Source: Sinohyriopsis cumingii
Lineage: Eukaryota; Mollusca; Bivalvia; Unionida; Unionidae
Reading direction: 5' to 3'
Assembly (NCBI GenBank): GCA_028554795.2
Contig: CM068839.1
Span: 42,809,006-42,873,005, forward strand
DNA length: 64,000 nucleotides
The notes under the pieces were generated by a model. That model saw nothing but the letters and a program-made list of their open reading frames with translations, did no database searches and had not been told where the DNA came from. The position numbers were made by a program, and so were the translations under genes. Of this stretch, positions 46,491-57,637 are shown piece after piece; position 1 is the stretch's first letter, and each line of letters starts with the position of its first letter.

Positions 46491-48100
46491 GGTAGTACTG
46501 AGTTTGGTCTGTATCTGGTCTCTCTGACCAGCCTGTTTACACCTGGAATTTGTACAGCATACTTAGTACTGAGTTTGGTCTGTATATGGTCTCTCTAACC
46601 AGCCTGTTTACACCTGGAATTTGTATAGCATACTTAGAACTGAGTTTGGTCTGTATCTGGTCTCTCTAACCAGCCTGTTTACACCTGGATTTTGTACAGC
46701 ATACTTAGTACTGAGTTTGGTCTGTATATGGTCTCTCTAACCAGCCTGTTTACACCTGGAATTTGTACAGCATACTTAGTACTGAGTTTGATCTGTATCT
46801 GGTCTCTCTAACCAGCCTGTTTACACCTGGAATTTGTACAGCATACTTAGTACTGAGTTTGATCTGTATATGGTCTCTCTGACCAGCCTGTTTACACCTG
46901 GAATTTGTACAGCATACTTAGTACTGAGTTTGATCTGTATATGGTCTCTCTAACCAGCCTGTTTACACCTGGAATTTGTACAGCATACTTAGTACTGATT
47001 TTGGTCTGTATCTGGTCTCTCTGACCAGCCTGTTTACACCTGGAATTTGTACAGCATACTTAGTACTGAGTTTGGTCTGTATATGGTCTCTCTGACCAGC
47101 CTGTTTACACCTGGAATTTGTACAGCATACTTAGTACTGAGTTTGGTCTGTATCTGGTCTCTCTAACCAGCCTGTTTACACCTGGAATTTGTACAGCATA
47201 CTTAGTACTGAGTTTGGTCTGTATCTGGTCTCTCTAACCAGCCTGTTTACACCTGGAATTTGTATAGCATACTTAGTACTGAGTTTGATCTGTTTCTGGT
47301 CTCTCTAACCAGCCTGTTTACACCTGGAATTTGTACAGCATACTTAGTACTGAGTTTGATCTGTATCTGGTCTCTCTAACCAGCCTGTTTACACCTGGAA
47401 TTTGTACAGCATACTTAGTACTGAGTTTGATCTGTATATGGTCTCTCCGACCAGCCTGTTTACACCTGGAATTTGTACAGCATACTTAGTACTGAGTTTG
47501 ATCTGTATATGGTCTCTCTAACCAGCCTGTTTACACCTGGAATTTGTACAGCATACTTAGTACTGAGTTTGGTCTGTATCTGGTCTCTCTGACCAGCCTG
47601 TTTACACCTGGAATTTGTACAGCATACTTAGTACTGAGTTTGGTCTGTATATGGTCTCTCTGACCAGCCTGTTTACACCTGGAATTTGTACAGCATACTT
47701 AGTACTGAGTTTGGTCTGTATCTGGTCTCTCTAACCAGCCTGTTTACACCTGGAATTTGTACAGCATACTTAGTACTGAGTTTGGTCTGTATCTGGTCTC
47801 TCTGACCAGCCTGTTTACACCTGGAATTTGTATAGCATACTTAGTACTGAGTTTGATCTGTATATGGTCTCTCTAACCAGCCTGTTTACACCTGGAATTT
47901 GTATAGCATACTTAGTACTGAGTTTGGTCTGTATCTGGTCTCTCTAACCAGCCTGTTTACACCTGGAATTTGTATAGCATACTTAGTACTGAGTTTGGTC
48001 TGTATATGGTCTCTCTGACCAGCCTGTTTACACCTGGAATTTGTATAGCATACTTGGTACAAAGTTTAACCTGTATCTGGTCTCTCTAACCAGCCGATTT
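46491..48100. repeat. 71-bp minisatellite with higher-order structure
   Basis: About 22 copies of a 71-bp unit (CATACTTAGTACTGAGTTTG, GTCTGTATCTGGTCTCTCTG, ACCAGCCTGTTTACACCTGG, AATTTGTACAG). Four variable sites occur: GGTCTG or GATCTG, TATCTGG or TATATGG, CTGACC or CTAACC, TACAG or TATAG. The order of variants in units 5-10 (from 46784) is repeated in units 13-18 (from 47352), an offset of exactly 568 bp. The last unit is diverged. Confidence 0.97.
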
Positions 48101-48894
48101 CCATATCTAAGGAAAGACTAACTTGGAGAAGCACAGGCTGAAGATATAAATAAGAGTTTGAGCCCTAATCTCACTGGAGATATCTACCAGCCTATTTTCT
48201 TCTGCAGAATTATTTTTTATTTGGACCTTGTTGCAAAGTTAACTGAATAGTTTCCAAATGTTACCTGGCTTTTCATAAACAGACTCAAGCTGTTTCTCAC
48301 ATCCTTCCTAATAAATTTGCTAATCTTATTTCACCATAGTTTCTATTCCTGATCTTGACCCAAAACTTTCTTTTTGTTCCCCGTTTAATGCAGTTGTGTC
48401 CAACATTTTACTGAATTATATAAGGAGCATGTGCATCTACTATCATTAAAGAACTTCATCCAAGTAACAAGAATCTTGTCCAGGTCTTCATATAATTTCA
48501 TAGTCTCACATGCATCTGGTCATAAATACATCTTTTCTCATCAAAATTTCTATAAGATCTGAATTTTTATAGTCCTGTGGTTCTCATTTCAAAGAGTAAA
48601 AGTTACTGTATTTTGTTATTTAAATCAGAAAGTGACCACTTCCACTTAATTCTGCCACAAATACTTTGACCAGATTGTTAGTATTGGTGACGTATACATG
48701 GTCAATTAAAGTCTTTGATGTTTTTGTTACTCTGCTTGGTAGATCTACTAACTGGGATGTGTCTGAAGTTGCCATTTAATGGGGAATTCCATTATAATAC
48801 AATGGTTGGGGTCGATAAATGCATTAAATAACTACGTATACAAGTGTAAAGGGGTGGGGATGGATGGGGTGTGGACACAAAAGACCACCATATA
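48101..48894. other. PHKB intron, no feature seen
   Basis: Intron DNA to the right of the minisatellite with no recognised feature. Confidence 0.4.
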
Positions 48895-49390
48895 GTAATT
48901 ATTTGTTTTAAAAGTAAACTGGTGTCAGATCAGCATCGTGTGCAAGAATTTGAAAGCCCTATATAGCAGAATAATTTCTGTAAAATTTGGCAAAATTCTG
49001 TTGAGTGGATTTCTGAGAAGTCATCTAAAGGTTTTTCTATTCTCAGTACTGGTGGCCATGTTTGATGCTGGATTGGCATCATTTGTACAAGCCTGAAGGC
49101 TCACTAAGCTGGCTGCTTTCCATTAAATTCTTCTGAGCAATTTTTAGCTGTTTAAAGCTTTTTCTATCTTAATTAACTGTGGTCATATCTGACAATGAAT
49201 CAATATCACTTGAACTATTTTGACAGGTCATCATGCCAAGACATTTGACAAGTTTTGGTTGAAATTTGTTAAGTGGCATTTACAAACATGTTGACAACAG
49301 CAACTGGTGATGGAAATATCATGGATGATATAAGATGAATGTAGGGCAATACCTTGAGTTCACTTGCCTTTACAGGTTAGCTAAATACAC
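48895..49390 (+). mobile_element. ~150-bp tandem-repeat block (Helitron-like / pearl-like family), copy 4
   Basis: Three diverged units in the same orientation as copies 2 and 3 (GGCCATGTTTGATGCTGGAT; AAATTCTGTTGAGTGG), followed by ATGTAGGGCAATACC and the weak hairpin TTCACTTGCC..AGGTTAGCT with a CTAAA end. This repeats the 3' layout of copy 2 (GGGCCATACC then hairpin). Confidence 0.65.
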
Positions 49391-49823
49391 AGCATATACT
49401 GGGATCACAAAGCTGCAGAATGATTTCAGAGATAAAGCAGTTATATGATATAAAAAGTTGTATGATATAAAAGTTTAAGTCATGGCTGCGATGAATTGTC
49501 GAAAATGTGCCAAATTACATGGGACAAATTTCAAATTTCAATTACCTGATCTAAATAGGTGAATTTTATTTGTTTTTAATTCAGTGAAACACATTTTCAG
49601 AAAATTTGGAGGCTGTCCAAGCATAATGCATGATATACTTTGTAAATGAAGGTGTACCCAAAGAACAACATATGACATACATCAGGCATGTGCAAACTAT
49701 TACCTGCGTCTGGTTTTAACCAGTTATGTTTACATCACATAGGTTCATTTAAATATCTCTAGCTGGCCCATGCCCTGAAGGAAGCTGCAGGTGTCTGATA
49801 TACACTTTAAAAGGAAGGCTTAC

Positions 49824-50026
49824 CCTATGCGAATCTTGAGGATTCCATCGAACATGTCAGTGTACGTAGTAATAAGTTTCCCTATAGCCAAGATCAGCTC
49901 CTGTTGCAGCACTGCCTGACAGAGGTCATACGGCTGGCATCTGGAGTATATGATACTCTTTATCTCATCCGGGCTGATTGGTTTGTCAATAACCTCCTCC
50001 TCATGACCAAACACCCCCACTGTGAT
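49824..50026 (-). CDS. PHKB: PHKB exon, fourth from last
   Basis: A 203-nt exon entering in phase 0 after acceptor CTCTTCAG and leaving in phase 2 at AGG|GTAAGC. It encodes ITVGVFGHEEEVIDKPISPD, EIKSIIYSRCQPYD, AVLQQELILAIGKLI and FDGILKIRI plus two bases of Gly. The motifs FGHEEEVI.xPLSP, QQELxxxIG and F.GMLKIRIGW are diagnostic of phosphorylase kinase beta as opposed to alpha, whose matching region differs. Confidence 0.96.
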
Positions 50027-50344
50027 CTGAAGAGACAGAGTAACATTGTAGCTAAAATTATAAGATTGTTTGATTATAACTCCAAGTCTGTAATAATACA
50101 AGTCATTGGAGAAAGATTCTAGAAATCATGGACTACATAAACAAAATTTCAAACACAATGAATCTGTGAAATGAATACAACAAAGCTTAATAGTTTTAAG
50201 CAAAATACAAATAGCAAGGCAAAGAGACAGAAAATGAGGAAGAGAAAGTGTGAGGGGATTTAAGGACATGATGGCTGTGTCGCTGTCACAAATCGAGTTA
50301 AAATAAAAGATTATGGCAGTCTGATCACCAATAACATTTTTTAT

Positions 50345-51180
50345 TTACAAAGGTCATCAAAGTCATCAGTTGTAAAACTGACAATTCTGACTGAATAATC
50401 ACCCTTAACATCTTCAAGTTACCTGCAAATCATCAACAGAGTTGATAAAACTGAAAATTATTGTAGTATATCTATCATTAACATACCCAAGTTACCAGCA
50501 ATCATTAATAGTGATGGTAAAGCAAATAATTCTGGAATTGTAACAACCATTAATATATCTGAGTTACAAGCAAACTATCATTACCATTGGTTAACTGATA
50601 AATCCTGCACTGTAACCACTATTAACATTTCCAAGTTAACAACAAATCATCATCTGAGTTAACAGAACAGGTAATTATGAGAGTCTTGAGTTACCAGCAG
50701 ACACACAGAGTTACTAAAACAGATAATTCAAGTCAGCAGCAAATTATCAAGAGTTTGCAAAACAGATAATGCTGGAAGATGTTGTTGTTGTTTTTGAGTT
50801 TAATGCCATTTCTCAGCACATAATAGGCTAAATATGGCAGCCAGTATAAATGGTCAAGGAAGAACCTGAGAAGCAATAAGATCCACTGACCCATGGGAAG
50901 CTGGTGACACGCTTTCTCACATATCCAAACTGTCCAAGCCTGAAACTCAAACCAATGTGCAGAGAGGTGAGATGGCAGAGACAAATAAAGGTGAGCATTT
51001 TAGACGACTTGGAACACTCCAGGCCAGCAATGCTGGAAGTATAACCAACCTTTAATATACTTGATTTTCCAGGAAAAGTCAATGGAATTGGTAAACCAGA
51101 TAATTCTGGCAGCAATGACTAACATACTTGAATTACCAGCAATAATTAATGAGTTGGTAAAACAAATCGTTCTGATAGTA
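50345..51180. repeat. Diverged ~72-bp minisatellite, split by a SINE
   Basis: Degenerate units with GATAATTCTGG, ACCATTAACATACTTGAGTT, ACCAGCAAATCATTAACAGA and GTTGGTAAAACA recur about nine times. The SINE at 50780-51028 interrupts the array, which resumes with AATGCTGGAAGTATAACC. Confidence 0.75.
50780..51028 (-). mobile_element. tRNA-derived SINE, family A, copy 6
   Basis: Minus-strand copy, tail side (TTGTTGTTGTTTTTG) at the left and head (GGCCTGGAGTGTTCCAAGTC on the minus strand, diverged) at the right. The 11-bp duplication AATGCTGGAAG flanks it at 50769-50779 and 51029-51039 (positions to within a base or two). The target was a unit of the ~72-bp minisatellite. Confidence 0.83.
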
Positions 51181-51287
51181 TACGCACCATGTGAAATTTT
51201 GTGGAGAAAAAAATCTAATAAATTATTTGTTGTGGCACTCCCACAATGCTTCATAATAAAGTATTTTATTTTGGACAGTTTGCCATG

Positions 51288-53452
51288 AATTGTATACATG
51301 TAGCTGACAGGTTATCATAAACTGTATACATGTAGCTGACAGTTTATTAAGAAATGCATACATGTAGCTGACAGTTTATTAAGAATTGCATACATGTAGC
51401 TGACAGTTGATCCTGAATGAGATACATGTAGCTGAGAGTTTATCATAAATTGTATACATGTAACTGACAGTTTAACAGTTTATCATCAACCGTATACATG
51501 TAGCCAAGTTTTATCATGAACTGCATACATGTGGCTGACAGTTTATCATGAACTGTATACATGTAGCTGACAGTTTATCATGAACTGTGTACATGTAGCT
51601 GACAGTTTATGAATTGCATACACGCAACTGACAGTTTATCATGATCTATAAATATGTACCATATTTAGCAGCCTATAAGACGATACTTTGTACCAGAAAA
51701 TCTTAGCTTTGTCTTATACTTTAAATCGACTTATATATGGTTTTGTCATCCGAATCAGTTTATTGTACGTCACATCATTTTTCACATGGAAAACAATTCT
51801 CCAAGAGTATGAAAAATAATGTTTATTATAATATCTCATTTTGGAGAAAAGATTGTGTATGGAAAAAATATAAAAGAATTTCAAACAATTACATGATCAT
51901 CAGTATTTAAAACTAACTTATATCAGATGTAATTGCACTAAAGCAGCAAGCATTAGTAATATACATTGTCTGTAATATACGTTGTTTAAATTTGATATAT
52001 ATGCATTAGAATTTACAAGTTAGAAGATGAATAACCATGACAAAAACAGATACTCCATCACAATGTTGTTATTGCACCTCATGATCAAATAAAAATTATG
52101 CCCCATTATGAGAGACAGAGAGAGAGATTGTACAGAAATCTGTATTCACTTGATGTCTATTATCTTTTTCGTGTACAAAAGTGCAGTACCATATTTCAAA
52201 ATATTAATTATCACCACAAGGTAAGCAATTCCTTCTAATTTTAGTTGTCACTTTCATTGTCCAAGAATTACGTGGCTTTGTAGTGGTATTTACATGCTAG
52301 TTAAATACGCTACAGCTGTAGTCAGGTTTTCTTACGCTAACACTTGAGGTCAAGATTCAGCAGACCAGATCAGGTTAGTGAGGTTACCAATAAGGAAATG
52401 AGGCTACCCATTGGTATATTATGAATATGTTACCATATAATGAAAGAAAATGCCTGGTGGTTGGTTACTCGTGTAAATTTCTCAACCAGTGACATCTTTT
52501 GAATTTGCCAATAGGACTGACAGCAATTACAGCAACATATATCATGAGCAAAGATCAAAAACAATTGCTGCCTAACTACAGGAAGAGTACATGCACTTTA
52601 AAAAAAAAATCTTATTTGTTAGAAATGGAAAGGTTGTTATTCTTGGGATTTGACCTAAATGGAGTCTTTATGGATATAACTATTGTGAATATTTAAACCC
52701 TGAAGGAGTATGGCATGTATTTTCATAGTTCACACTTACTATTTAATCTATTAATGTTTCCTTTCTTTCACAAAAGTTTCAGCTAAACAGGGACAATATG
52801 GTTTAAAAAAACCAATTAAGAGCTGGAATCTCTCTCTTTCTCTCTCTCTCATATATATCAGGCCATATTTTATTTTGATCATGAGGTGCAAGAAAAATGC
52901 GATGGAATACATATGCATCCCTCTCTCTGTATCTCTCTTTCCCAAAAATATGTGGAAAAACATCTTAGCATTAATGATGCAATTTTCCTATTGCTGGTAA
53001 TCTGAAATAGGATACAGTGATTCTTTTATTTATGAAACCATAAGTTATTATAGTTTAATTCCACACAGCACTGCAAATTTTATCTGTAACTCAATAAATT
53101 TTCAGGTCATTGTAATCATTTGTAGCTAGAAGTACATAATACATTTAAAATACTTTGTGTGAAACAAATTAGGTTCTTTTAGTTAAATTTAATGATTCAG
53201 ACTGGAAAGGTTAGAGATAGGATAAAATCCGCAATGCTGTGTGGAACGAAGTGAAAAAGAAGAAGCCGAGGTGTTGATCTGGCCTCGTCTTATAATCAGC
53301 ATCGACTTATCATGAAGGATGGAAAATTTACCAAATTTGCTCATTCGACTTGTACTCTGCATCGACTTATAGGCCAGCAAATATGGTAGCTGACAGTTTA
53401 TGAATTGCATACATGTAGCTGACAGTTTATCATAAACTGTATACATGTAACT
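51288..53452. repeat. 32-bp minisatellite, split by a pogo-like element
   Basis: Units of about 32 bp (GTATACATGTAGCTGACAGT, TTATCATAAACT) repeat about 11 times in 51288-51656 and about twice more in 53389-53452. The break is exactly at the TA of ATGTAGCTGAC, where the 1.73-kb element sits. Confidence 0.9.
51659..53386. mobile_element. Pogo-like TIR element (family P), 1.73 kb, non-coding
   Basis: Inverted ends CCATATTTAGCAGCCTATAA (left) and CCATATTTGCTGGCCTATAA (right, reverse-complemented), flanked by TA at 51657-51658 and 53387-53388. Subterminal GACTTATA repeats occur on both sides. The stretch near 53215-53250 (GGATAAAATCCGCAATGCTG, TGTGGAACGAAG) is shared with the element at 40953-42462. 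No transposase frame survives. The assignment rests on TA duplication and TIR style. Confidence 0.75.
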
Positions 53453-53685
53453 ACATACTGTGGTGTTTTACCAATCAGAAAAAAGCATTACAATTTCACA
53501 ACTGATTTTGAATACAGCATGGCAGTAGGAAACTCCACCATAGCATAATCTGAAGCCACTATCTGGATCATTTGAAGAAGTGACTGATTTGGTTTTTATC
53601 CTTTAAGGCATTTAACTTTGATGGTGAATAAAATACCTCTAGACTGACACACAAATTCTAGGACAAAGTACTGTGTGTACAGAAA
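53453..53685. other. PHKB intron spacer
   Basis: Short unique stretch between two minisatellites; nothing recognised. Confidence 0.4.
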
Positions 53686-54300
53686 ATGAAGATATCATCA
53701 GATCTGTGAACATAAATTATAGGTGTCATCAGATCTGATACCAGAATTAGAGGTATCATCAGAACTGTGTACAGAAAATGGAGATGTCATCAGATATATG
53801 TACATAAATTAGAGGTGTCATCAGATCTGTGTACATAAAATGGAGATGTCATCAGATCTGTGTGCAGAAATTGAAGGTGTCATCAGAACTATGTACAGAA
53901 ATTGAAAGTATCATCAGACCTGTGTACAGAAATTGGAAGTATCATCAGATCAGTGTACAGAAATTGAAAGTATCATCAGATCAGTGTACAGAAATTGAAA
54001 GTATCATCATATCTGTGTTGAGATATTGAAGGTATCAACAGATCTGTATACAGAAATTGGAGATGTCATAAGATCTGTGTACGGAAAATTAGAAGCGTCG
54101 TCAGATCTGTGTATAGAAATTGGAGGTATCATCAGATCTGTATACAGAAATTGGAGATGTCATCAGATTTGATACCACAATTAGAGTTGTCATCAGATCT
54201 GTGTACAGAAATTGAAGGTGCCATCAGATCTGTTTACAGAAATTGGAGATGTCATCCAATCTGTCAACAGAAATTAGATGTGTCATGAGATCTGTGTAGA
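53686..54300. repeat. ~31-bp minisatellite
   Basis: About 19-20 copies of a 29-32-bp unit based on ATCATCAGATCTGTGTACAG, AAATTGAAGGT. A 66-codon plus frame at 53829-54029 only translates the repeat. Confidence 0.95.
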
Positions 54301-54469
54301 CATCTACAAAAGTCATTTGAGAAATATAATTTTATCTTGACCTTTGATATAAGAAGCAAAATGGAATATGTAACAATGTTAGAAACTTAGACTGCTCCTT
54401 ATACCTGACCAATTGAAAGAATGAAGAATCACACTTATTAATAATATCTTTAAAACTGACCTTATTCTC

Positions 54470-54575
54470 CTTAACAGAGATGACTGTGTTTAACAGAGAT
54501 GACTGTGATTAACAGAGATCACTGTGATGTGATTGAAAGAGACCACTGTGATCAACAGAGATTATTGTTATTAAC
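54470..54575. repeat. ~20-bp short tandem repeat
   Basis: Five irregular copies of TTAACAGAGATGACTGTGAT. Confidence 0.85.
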
Positions 54576-55337
54576 AAAGGGGTTTTAAGTATGTGGTAAG
54601 AAGTTTTTAAAAAACTTACACAAGAGATGTTAAAGAAATACAGATTCGAAACTGTATAAGTAAAAACTCCCTAGGTAACAAACTGGACACCCTGTCCTAT
54701 CACCTGACCAACCCAAACAAGAACTCATCATGAAACTCAGCAAACATTCACATGCAAGTTGGTTATAACACTGGTTGATATATGTAAGCTGACAGCTGAC
54801 TGACAGCCACAGCCAAAGCTAAGAGGGCCACTGAGCAACATACTTGAAATTAGGTCTGTTTTTCATCAGTAAAACCCAAAGTCATTATTTAATAGTACTG
54901 TATCTTATATTTCTTTTGAAAAGCAAAACATAAATAATTCTTTTACAGTTCAAAAACACACCACAGTATTTCCTTTACTGTCTGAAGGCACACACAAAAA
55001 ACCAAGTAAAATATTCAGGCACAACCACCCAATTCAAACATGTGATATCCAGCTACCTCTTGAGTCCCTCAACAAAGCTGCCACACTTTCACACACATTA
55101 CTGAATGAAAAGATAATTGACTTGCTTACTTTCATCCAGTTTATTAAGTCCATAAGAAAATGCACACATGTTAGAAAATATAACTTCACACATGAAATAT
55201 GCCATCACTTATCAGCCATGAAAATCTACTTCAAAATATAGCTCAGACTGACCTTCAAGTTGGTCACTGAATTAAAAAAAAGAAAAAATATATGACAGGA
55301 TGATTCTTAATTGTCATTTTCCAGACAGTTAAAGAAA
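54576..55337. other. PHKB intron, no feature seen
   Basis: Intron DNA without recognisable features up to the MITE at 55340. Confidence 0.4.
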
Positions 55338-55339
55338 TA

Positions 55340-55517
55340 CAGTAAAACCTGTCTTGAGAGACCACTGCTATGAGAGACCGCCTGTCTTGAGAGACCAGGT
55401 TCTCCATGTACAGATTTAGAGATTATATATTGTTATAACCTGTTATGAGAGACCACCTGTCATGAGAGACCATTATGTTTTGGCAGAAGGGGTGGTCTTT
55501 CAAGACAGGTTCCACTG
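55340..55517. mobile_element. MITE, 'GAGACC' family, copy 2
   Basis: A 178-bp element with ends CAGTAAAACCTGTCTTGAGA (left) and CAGTGGAACCTGTCTTGAAA (right, reverse-complemented), flanked by TA at 55338-55339 and 55518-55519. The interior holds several GAGAGACCA(C/G) sub-repeats in both orientations, which gives it the seed structure for the expanded array at 43020. Confidence 0.85.
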
Positions 55518-55586
55518 TAGTGTATTTCCACAGCAATAGTACACTTCCGCAGCAGGTGAGAGAGTGGAAAGGTACTTCTACTAGTA

Positions 55587-57248
55587 CAGTAGTCCCCCTC
55601 TTATAAGGCCACCCCTAATGCAGCAGGGAAGTGGCCTTATAATGCGGGTGGCCTTTCTAGAGGGGGATGACAAATGCGAATAGTAAATACATATGAAAAA
55701 AGTCACAAGTACATTTAATTTTAAATATTTAATATTTTAATTAAAAAATCACATGCATGATGTGAAATAAATGTAAAACAAACTTTGTCATCATTTGCAA
55801 AAGAATGCTATGAATAACCACTGATACAGTTTTAAAACTGTCTTTACAATTATGTTACAGTTCACATCACGTCACTTTGTTGGTAACAGTCTAAAAAATA
55901 AACCAGTCTCATCACATTAAAAATATCCTTGCTGTCATATCCCCTGCATATATCGTTTAGTCTTTTGTTCCAATCTTCGACAACTTCATTATTAACATCA
56001 GCTGATTCGCCGCTAATGACAGAACACTTGATATTGTGTCGCACTTGAAATCTGTGCAACCATCCGTTACTTGTGGTAAAGTCGTCATATCCCAGTTCAA
56101 CTGACAAATTTTTTGCTTTTTCTTGTCTTTCAAATCAGGATACAAATGTCTCCTGGCTCAAACAATCTTCCTTTCTCTGTCCATTTCACCTTTCCACTTC
56201 TGCAGAATTGTTTCATTATCTTTCACGATATTGTTTATCTGAGTCTTCCCGACGTTAGTTTTCTGCAAGGATCCTCGACGACCACCCACCCCCGTCAGTT
56301 GAATTACTTTCACGTTCTCCTCTAAACTGAGAATTTTTATTTTCCTCGATGACATGTTGATCTTTTCGCTGTAAGTTATTCATGTTGCCAACTACAATAC
56401 TGATAAAACAATTTTGTATGCATCTAAACAAATTGCCGTGTGTTTTTAAAGAAGTCATCTTGTCACGTGATTCGTTAGTCGCAGTCTGGTACCCTATTGT
56501 TTTTATACATTTCTTGAAACTAGGTGAGAGAAGCCAAAACGGCTTCGATATGTACCATTAACATCACGCAGATTTGACCTCGCGGCCGCTAGGATTCGTA
56601 ATTTTGACAATTATTGTCAGTAGTAATAGCCACTGATTACCAAAGTGAACAAGCTCAACATCTTACTAAGGGAAGCCATAAAGGCTATTAAACCATTTTC
56701 CTGCTGACTTGGGTATTGTACATCGATACTGCCACTTCTCAGCTGTTACTACTGTTCGATAATTGTATTCTTAACAATTATCAGAGTGACTAAATCGGAC
56801 ATCTTATGATAACACAGCAGTAAGGCTAATTGGATTTCATGTACGTACCCTTTTGTATGGATTAAAATTTGAGTCTTTCTCGGTTTTTATGGAATAAATT
56901 TGGCTTCTCGTGAGGCGTAAATGATATAATATTAACCTTAGTGGTAAATGTACTTTACTCAACACTTCTTTCAGTAACGAAAACCTGACATCGTGAAACA
57001 GAAATCGGATTACTTAATATACGTTATGAATACAATGCTGGTTCTGGATACATATTCAAATAAAATGCGGCCGCTTGTGAGGGGTAAATTTTATGATTTT
57101 GCACTAATATGCTGGCCGCTGGTCGCGTTAGCCGGGTGTCCTTTCGCAAGGGGTACTTTTGAACACAAACTCGTCGGTGCCAACTGATTCTGGCCGTAAG
57201 GAGCGGGTGGCCGCTGGTCAGGGGGGCCATTCAAGATGGGGACTACTG
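55587..57248 (-). mobile_element. Tigger (pogo-type) DNA transposon, 1.66 kb, internally deleted
   Basis: Inverted ends CAGTAGTCCCCCTCTTATAA (left) and CAGTAGTCCCCATCTTGAAT (right, reverse-complemented), with TA at 55585-55586 and 57249-57250. Subterminal motifs GGCCAC, GGCCGCTTGTGAGGGG and GGCCGCTGGTC recur near the right end. The minus strand between about 56355 and 55860 encodes the N-terminal half of a CENP-B-like transposase; the catalytic half is largely missing. A full Tigger is about 2.4 kb, so some 0.7-0.8 kb has been lost. It lies in the sense direction of PHKB, inside its largest intron here. Confidence 0.85.
55862..56355 (-). pseudogene. Tigger transposase, N-terminal remnant (CENP-B-like HTH domains)
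   Basis: Starts MSSRKIKILSLEENVKVIQ at 56355, the usual psq-type HTH beginning, followed by GKTQINNIVKDNETILQKWK. A frame change follows near 56140-56160. The second HTH domain then reads MSVELGYDDFTTSNGWLHRF, QVRHNIKCSVISGESADVN, VEDWNKRL and YDSKDIFN. A further one-base shift hides the first catalytic block: the neighbouring frame reads DETGLFFRLLPTK. After that the DDE domain is absent. At least two frameshifts plus a large deletion make it inactive. Confidence 0.85.
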
Positions 57249-57250
57249 TA

Positions 57251-57637
57251 ACAGAACCAATTAACTGATCCAGTTGCTGTGGTTGGGTCCCAACATTTAC
57301 ATAAGACTACCTGCAAACTGAATATAATTCCAACACTTGTCAATTCTTAACAATATATAAAACACATAAAATAAGGACCTGCTTTGTACTAAGTTACTCT
57401 TTTTTTTCTCAGAAAGTTATTATTCAATGAAACTAATTCTTAAATATGTGACCTCTACATGAAGAGGTGCAGGTTTTAATAATATCCAAAATGAAGGTGC
57501 TAAACAACATTTTTGAGATCAAGATTTTGTCTTTGATGGTTTTCGCTTTTAATAATGTGATATAGCCTTTTAATGTTTCAATGTTTTTTAATTTGTTCTC
57601 AAAGGTAATTAATATTATTTAAAATAATGCACTCATC
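57251..57637. other. PHKB intron spacer
   Basis: AT-rich spacer between the Tigger element and the 55-bp minisatellite; no feature seen. Confidence 0.4.

Noticed and set aside
53829-54029. 66-codon frame with repeated motif
   Set aside because: By-product of the 31-bp minisatellite, with no evidence of expression.
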